Shown piece by piece: positions 60,201 to 64,000 of a DNA stretch of 64,000 nt (position 1 is the first letter of the stretch; every line of letters starts with the position of its first letter). Position numbers and translations under genes: made by a program. A model generated the notes under the pieces. It did no database searches, was not told where the DNA came from, and saw nothing but the letters and a program-made list of their open reading frames with translations. The stretch spans positions 54,935 to 118,934 of the forward strand of contig JASANG010001926.1 in NCBI GenBank assembly GCA_030248215.1, written 5' to 3'. The DNA is from Enoplolaimus lenunculus. Taxonomy: Eukaryota; Nematoda; Enoplea; Enoplida; Thoracostomopsidae.

Positions 60201-63200
60201 TTATTGGTGAAATAACGCTTAATTGGAGATAAGTATTTACTTTATCTGTAGTATTTTTATTTGTATAATCCACTGAAGCGTCATCTACCTTCCATGTTGT
60301 TTTCTGTGATTGTCAAGGTTTGTTGTATACTATACGAATGGAATCTACTAAATTTTATCGTCATTTTTTAGTAAAATATTTTAATTTCTAGTGACCGAAA
60401 TTTAATACCGGACTTTTTAATTCCGGTAAAAAATTACCGGAACCGGAACCCGAAGGTCAAAAAATGCCGGATGTGGAATTCCGGTTGCACCCTGGTGATA
60501 GAGCTAATTGCATTTGAGAATATGCTCAATAGACTCTATCTGGTCTATTGTCAGTGTCGTGGAACGTTCATAATATTCTTAATTTACAGCTGATTTTGCC
60601 TCAACGCAAACTTAGTTTCAACTTTTAATGATTCAGGCACTGGATGGTACAAGAAAGGTTCCGATGCCGCTTTTCAACCCTGTGGAAACATCTATCGAAA
60701 TGCGTAGGTCTGCGATGAAATTTGCCGAATCAAAGGACCGTGCGGTAAATAGTCGAAGTGGCCGAAATAGGAACAAATATGAACGTTTTTGTGATAAAAT
60801 ACGTGTCTAACTTAATTGGATCTTTAGCGAGAATATTGAAAGGAGGTAATGTTTTATGCGAAGGCAGTTTCTTGGGTCAACCAACAGAAAAAATATTTCA
60901 AAAGTCATCAACAAAAACACAGTGGTGAGCCTTGTAGGCCTTGGTTATGCATATGCCTTTAAATTGAATATAGTTTGTGTAGAGTTAGATAATGCTAAGG
61001 TGTGATAGAACATCCTGTAGCGGCAATCGACATCTGGCTGCGTAAACAGCTGCTATTTATAACCAAAATTGAAATAAATCACAGCGGCTTTTTGTTTGAG
61101 ATGGCAGAATTGTTAAATACACAAAGAATTTAGGGTTTACTTCTATTGAAATAATATCATCGTCAATTTTTTGTAATGTTAAAAGTTACATTATAGCATT
61201 TAAAGATTTGTAATTAACCAGATAGTTGTGGCTACAATTATACACCCAAAACTATCCGATAAAACTGTTTTACTGCAGAACACTTGATAAACAGTCTCCG
61301 TCTCAGCACGTTTCGGGATTTGGCTTGTCTCGGTCTCACTTTTTGTCAGTCTCGGTGGTTTTCAAACCGAGACGAAAGAGGTGAAAAAGGGACAAGCAAT
61401 CCCAAAAATTTTTCTTGGATTGCGGCTTTGGCCCGGTAGTGCTTGCGCATTTTGCCTGCCAACACCGAAAGCGAACGATCGTGGAGCCCCGCTACCTGGT
61501 TATACAGCTTATTTGAGACACAGAATAATAATTCTATCTTTTGAAAGGAAACAGAAAACACTTTGATTTTATTGTGACAAAGCAGAAATAGTTACATTTT
61601 CGCGTTTAAAACAATTATGCCATCGTGTAAAAAATGGATGATACACATTTACAACGTCTACGCTATGTTAAAAAAATTCTCCAGTCTATTTGGTTTGCCC
61701 GGGAACAAAAACAACACTATAGCTTTGAGTTAATGTTGAGTGTAGCATACGTTTGCATTTTAGGCACCAGGATTAAAACGCCGCCAGCCCGATGAAGTTA
61801 TTGACGTTGAATCAGATTCAGAACCAGAAGATGACGTGAGGTTTGTCTTTTTGGAGTGTTTATTTTTGTACCGGCGGTTTAAATGGGAAAGATGGCGCCA
61901 ACTATTTTACTCATGTGCCCATGTTCTTAAAAGTGTTTAGCACCAATTGTCACCTGGTGACGCAGCTTGTCCATAAAAAACAAAATGGTTTGAAATTTAA
62001 CACATTTCTTGACTTGAGGCGGTTACCCCGTCGCTGTTATTGTGAAAAATTTCAGATAATTCATTGATACTGTTGGCTTGTTTGAAAAATTTGCCAACTG
62101 GCGATAGGTACTACACACAGTTAAGAGTACTGCTCCTGGATTTGCTTAGCAATATTTTTTCCTTTTAGCATCAGTATATCATAATGGCAATGTAGCGTGA
62201 GTAAAAAGGTTTGAATGAGTAGGTCGGCCGAGGTATGGAAAAGGTTCTGGTAAAAGATGTTGACTTGTGTCAGTCTAGGATTAGGCTTAAGCTTTGACTT
62301 TAGCGTTACGTTCAGAGTTATACCCAAGTTGTTTTTGGAAGCTGTTCTGTACATCGGCCGCTGGTTGTATTCTTTTAGCCGTTGAATTCACTCTGGACAT
62401 TGGTAAGAAAGTTTTTAAAAAAATTCCTCCTTACAGCTGTTCGAGATTTACTAATCCAATCACCGAGTAGCAATAGATTCCTAGGTTCTGCATATTAGGT
62501 TTATTTAGAAATAGATATCCTGTTACACGTTGATTGTTTTTAGACTGTGGGAAGATGGGTGGAAAGAGCGTTACTATCAGTCAAAATTTGAAGTTTCTTC
62601 GAACGATACGTATTTTCGCTACAAAGTTGTTCGAGCGTACGTTGAAGGCCTGTTATGGGTGATGCGGTACTATTACCAGGTATTAATTTTTAACGTTCTA
62701 ATTGGTTACTGACATATGACTACAAAATGGAGAAATATTAAAATGGTTTTTAGGTTAAAGCTGTTGGAAGATTTGGTCAGAGATTGTCCCTACTACTACA
62801 GAGGGCAGGCAAGCCTCGGCTGATAAAATTTTGGTTTGCACAGTATTTTGCTCCGCTGGTGCCTTGTTTAGCACTATTTTTGGCGTTCTGTGGTTTTGAG
62901 AAGTCGCCGAGCCGGTCTCTGTTTAATTAGAACATCGAGTTGGCGATTATGGTCAACCGCGGGTGTTATTGGCTTTATTAGTTTTCAGATCGCTGTTGAG
63001 CGATAATTTAGAATGAATTAGTTTAAGTTTGGTTTCTGATGATTAAATATCAACATGGATGGTGCTATGCTTTTTTACTAGTTTAATACCATCCGGCATG
63101 GCGCCGCAAATCACATGAATTACCGCATAACTATGTGCGGACGATGTTGTAGTACAAGTATAGCGCTATCCTATGACCTTTGTGTGAAAATTAAATCCGT

Positions 63201-63336
63201 TCTTATTTCTGTGTTTATCTGCTGTCAGGGCTGTTGTTCGTGGAAATGGTTTTTCCCGTTTCATTACGCTCCGTTTGCGTCTGATTTTATCAATATTGGC
63301 GATTTAAAAATAGATTTCAGTTTGCCTACAGAACCG
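48208..63336 (+). CDS. XRN2: 5'-3' exoribonuclease 2 (XRN2/Rat1), 20 exons, 3' end beyond window
   Basis: Nuclear 5'-3' exoribonuclease that degrades uncapped RNA and drives torpedo termination of RNA polymerase II. Exons read in one continuous frame: 48208-48282, 48607-48734, 50717-50828, 51260-51433, 52105-52194, 52383-52455, 52860-52910, 53262-53369, 54263-54429, 54826-54905, 55425-55482, 56055-56112, 56283-56332, 56838-56894, 57142-57207, 58030-58074, 60637-60744, 61764-61840, 62544-62679, 63229-63336. All introns are GT-AG and phases agree at every junction. The product begins [16 protein letters not shown], the XRN family start. Acidic active-site residues are visible at D54, D103, E204, E206, D234, D236 and D342. 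A CCHC zinc knuckle (C264, C267, H272, C277), typical of Rat1/XRN2, separates it from the cytoplasmic paralog XRN1. The segment LWEDGW...[28 protein letters not shown] follows human XRN2 closely. The 607 visible codons stop before the C-terminal third. Boundaries were read by eye from splice signals and protein similarity; exon 15 is the least certain. Confidence 0.96.
48820..50580 (+). repeat. Local duplication in XRN2 intron 2 around family F elements
   Basis: Copy 1 (about 48820-49655) and copy 2 (about 49959-50580) share a ~195-bp flank (agaatttcactgcaatac... to caatcatatatcaggg) and an F-type element rich in aattccgatt. Copy 1 carries an additional internal F-like stretch from about 49230. 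The exon 15 cassette copy fills the gap between them. The similarity is high by eye, so the event looks fairly recent. Confidence 0.75.
49656..49958 (+). repeat. Second copy of the exon 15 cassette, in XRN2 intron 2
   Basis: Homologous to intron 14 plus exon 15, beginning with gttcccgatgatgtgaac. The exon copy (49887-49952) differs from exon 15 at 2 of 66 bases, one silent and one Ile to Val. Acceptor tccttag, hairpin (49829-49869) and branch motif are kept, and the donor GTATGT is better than the canonical one. Intron 2 is phase 2, so inclusion would read CGA TGA and stop translation at once. The copy lies exactly between two halves of a local duplication and abuts a family F transposon end. 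Confidence 0.85.
51535..51948. repeat. 205-bp tandem duplication in XRN2 intron 4
   Basis: Two nearly identical units beginning ttgctgtagtgttga start at 51535 and 51740. They differ at a handful of positions and one short insertion. Both lie between exons 4 and 5. Confidence 0.88.
54924..55137. mobile_element. Family E MITE in XRN2 intron 10
   Basis: ggtccgcatttcaaatgtgtg to acacacattagagaatg. Confidence 0.7.
55603..55940. mobile_element. Family J fold-back element in XRN2 intron 11
   Basis: ggtctcgtttaaaaccgaga and ggtctcggttctaaaccacc form opposed arms rich in accgagacc. A partial relative lies at about 61300-61375 in intron 17. Confidence 0.65.
57071..57141 (+). promoter_or_regulatory. 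Branch-point-like motif and 18-bp hairpin before the exon 15 acceptor
   Basis: CTGAC at 57071-57075 fits a branch-point consensus. It is followed by AAACTTTTTAATTAATTT (57084-57101), a five-base loop, and the perfect complement (57107-57124), 17 bases before the exon. Folding would bring the branch point much closer to the AG. The same hairpin precedes the exon copies in introns 2 and 16. Confidence 0.6.
57142..57207 (+). CDS. XRN2: XRN2 exon 15, 22-residue cassette (the copy that fits the reading frame)
   Basis: A phase 0-0 exon that begins [14 protein letters not shown] and ends AEGSQ, between an acceptor tccttag and a weak donor GTATAA. It sits between the charged [11 protein letters not shown] segment and [11 protein letters not shown], where human XRN2 goes almost directly from RKRMKRDQ to PAFTPSG. 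It therefore looks like a lineage-specific insertion in the disordered linker. Near copies of it occur in introns 2 and 16. Use in mature mRNA is inferred from frame and splice signals only. Confidence 0.7.
57333..57590. mobile_element. Family E MITE in XRN2 intron 15
   Basis: ggaccattagtctcaaagg, tatcaccagttgatgatg and the cacatttttcgtatttg-like interior are recognisable; the right end is degenerate and has an extra ttttttctacctatctctc insert. Confidence 0.6.
58580..59366. mobile_element. Family K element with C-run arms in XRN2 intron 16
   Basis: ccacagcgggggggcag to gaaattttcaagctgtgg, with arms of repeated gccccccagcaaaat-like units reading in opposite directions and an AT-rich centre. 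About 785 bp; no target duplication found. Confidence 0.7.
59568..59850 (+). repeat. Third, decayed copy of the exon 15 cassette, in XRN2 intron 16
   Basis: Diverged copy that begins gttcccaatgatgt and includes an exon-like stretch from 59766 (ATGAAACATAGAAGGGACAT). The exon part is altered after the MKQ codons and has no GT donor at the matching place, so it is probably not spliced. The hairpin at 59713-59753 is still pairable, with one T-A pair changed to C-G and one A-T pair to G-T. Confidence 0.75.
59928..60527. mobile_element. Family E element carrying a nested hAT-like F element (60067-60494), XRN2 intron 16
   Basis: E starts atcaatattctgaaatgtg and ends gcatttgagaatatgctc. The F insertion runs ctgggtgcaacaggaatta to aattccggttgcaccctg and is flanked by gtgatagg and gtgataga, a 7-of-8 match. 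Confidence 0.83.
61913..62137. mobile_element. Family E MITE, diverged, in XRN2 intron 18
   Basis: gtgcccatgttcttaaaag to aactggcgataggtactac with the usual interior order. Confidence 0.6.
62276..62361. mobile_element. Family A MITE fragment in XRN2 intron 18
   Basis: aggattaggcttaagctttg followed by a degenerate right end gttctgtacatcggcc. Confidence 0.5.
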
Positions 63337-64000
63337 GTTAGTGATGAAATAGATGTTTGAACATTTTAAGTGGAACAGTTTTTCGTTTATTTGTTATGTT
63401 TTTAGCGATATATTTCAGAAAATTACTTGATTACACCGTTCGACTCTCTACAATTATTGTGTACGTGTCGGATGACGTAAAATGCGTAGACAGAAGAGTT
63501 CAGCGGTTAAACAACCTTCCCTATCAAACATAAACAGATTTTTTGCGCACAAGCTTTTTTGTCCGTGATAGCTTTTGGATTAGCCTGTTCAATCCTAGGT
63601 GCACCTTCGAAGGACGTAGCAGAACTTTGCACCTACATTACTGTATATTATATTCTTGAGCCTAAACGTAGTAGGATAAATTGTCTGCCGGTATTCGGGT
63701 TTATGCTGAAAAATCCTGCAGAATGTGTTGTGTCAGATTTGTTAATATCTCAAAATAAATAATCTTAGTAACACAGCCCTGAAATGGCTTCGAAATCTGA
63801 TGTTATTTAATAATGCTTAGACTGACAGCGCTTTGTATCAGGAATTTTAGTAGTGGGTGTGTGCTTTCCCAACAAATCGACATAAAGCATTTTGCAAACT
63901 TTACCACAAGTCTGTCGACTGTTACATACATGTAAATAGGCTTTTCAATCAGGGAAAATTATCTTGTTTCTACAAAAAAACAGGAAGTAAGAACAGCAAG
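63337..64000 (+). other. Start of XRN2 intron 20, cut by the window edge
   Basis: Begins at the donor GTTAGT after the ACAGAACCG codons. A 67-codon frame at 63559-63762 does not match the expected next XRN2 segment. Confidence 0.6.

Noticed and set aside
63559-63762. Next XRN2 exon
   Set aside because: The peptide does not resemble the conserved segment that follows in XRN2 and lacks suitable splice sites.

Overview
The window is AT-rich animal (metazoan) nuclear DNA. It holds three host genes with intact GT-AG introns and a very dense load of short non-autonomous DNA transposons (MITEs). The animal origin follows from the genes: a 5'-3' exoribonuclease XRN2 ortholog, a NEDD8 ortholog with the diagnostic Ala72 and Gly75-Gly76, and a mitochondrial complex I NDUFS6 ortholog. 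I cannot name the species. The common TTAGGC repeat is the nematode telomere unit, but here it is a transposon component, so it does not identify the phylum.

Layout. Bases 1 to about 40,600 show no gene I can support. This part is a mosaic of repeat families, which I label A to N locally. Families A and B have GGCC-type ends, 8-bp target duplications and internal TTAGGC runs. Family C is palindromic with gagtcaaattgactc modules and TA target sites, and D is a related cactgtaaattcc family. E is a ~220-bp family with ends like ggcccatattctcaaatg. F, G and H are hAT-like with 8-bp duplications; F has CAGGGTGCAA ends, G CAGTGGCGGATCC and H GGGCGTAGCCAGG. I to N are smaller families or single inverted repeats. 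A 27-copy, 54-bp satellite lies at 2889-4347. Several insertions are nested, which gives relative ages. No transposase or reverse transcriptase coding region is visible.

From 40,635 to 44,067 lie two compact minus-strand genes, NEDD8 (three exons, 88 codons) and NDUFS6 (three exons, 150 codons). About 4 kb of non-coding DNA with tRNA-derived SINE pieces separates them from XRN2. XRN2 starts at 48,208 on the plus strand and runs off the right edge: 20 exons (607 codons) are visible and the C-terminal part is missing.

The most unusual structure is inside XRN2. The 66-nt exon 15, together with about 245 bp of its upstream intron, exists in three copies: a near-identical one in intron 2, the one used in the reading frame, and a decayed one in intron 16. 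All three keep an 18-bp hairpin just before the 3' splice site, and the oldest copy shows a compensated base-pair change. The three genes act in unrelated housekeeping routes (RNA decay and transcription termination, cullin neddylation, respiratory complex I), and nothing suggests a functional cluster.
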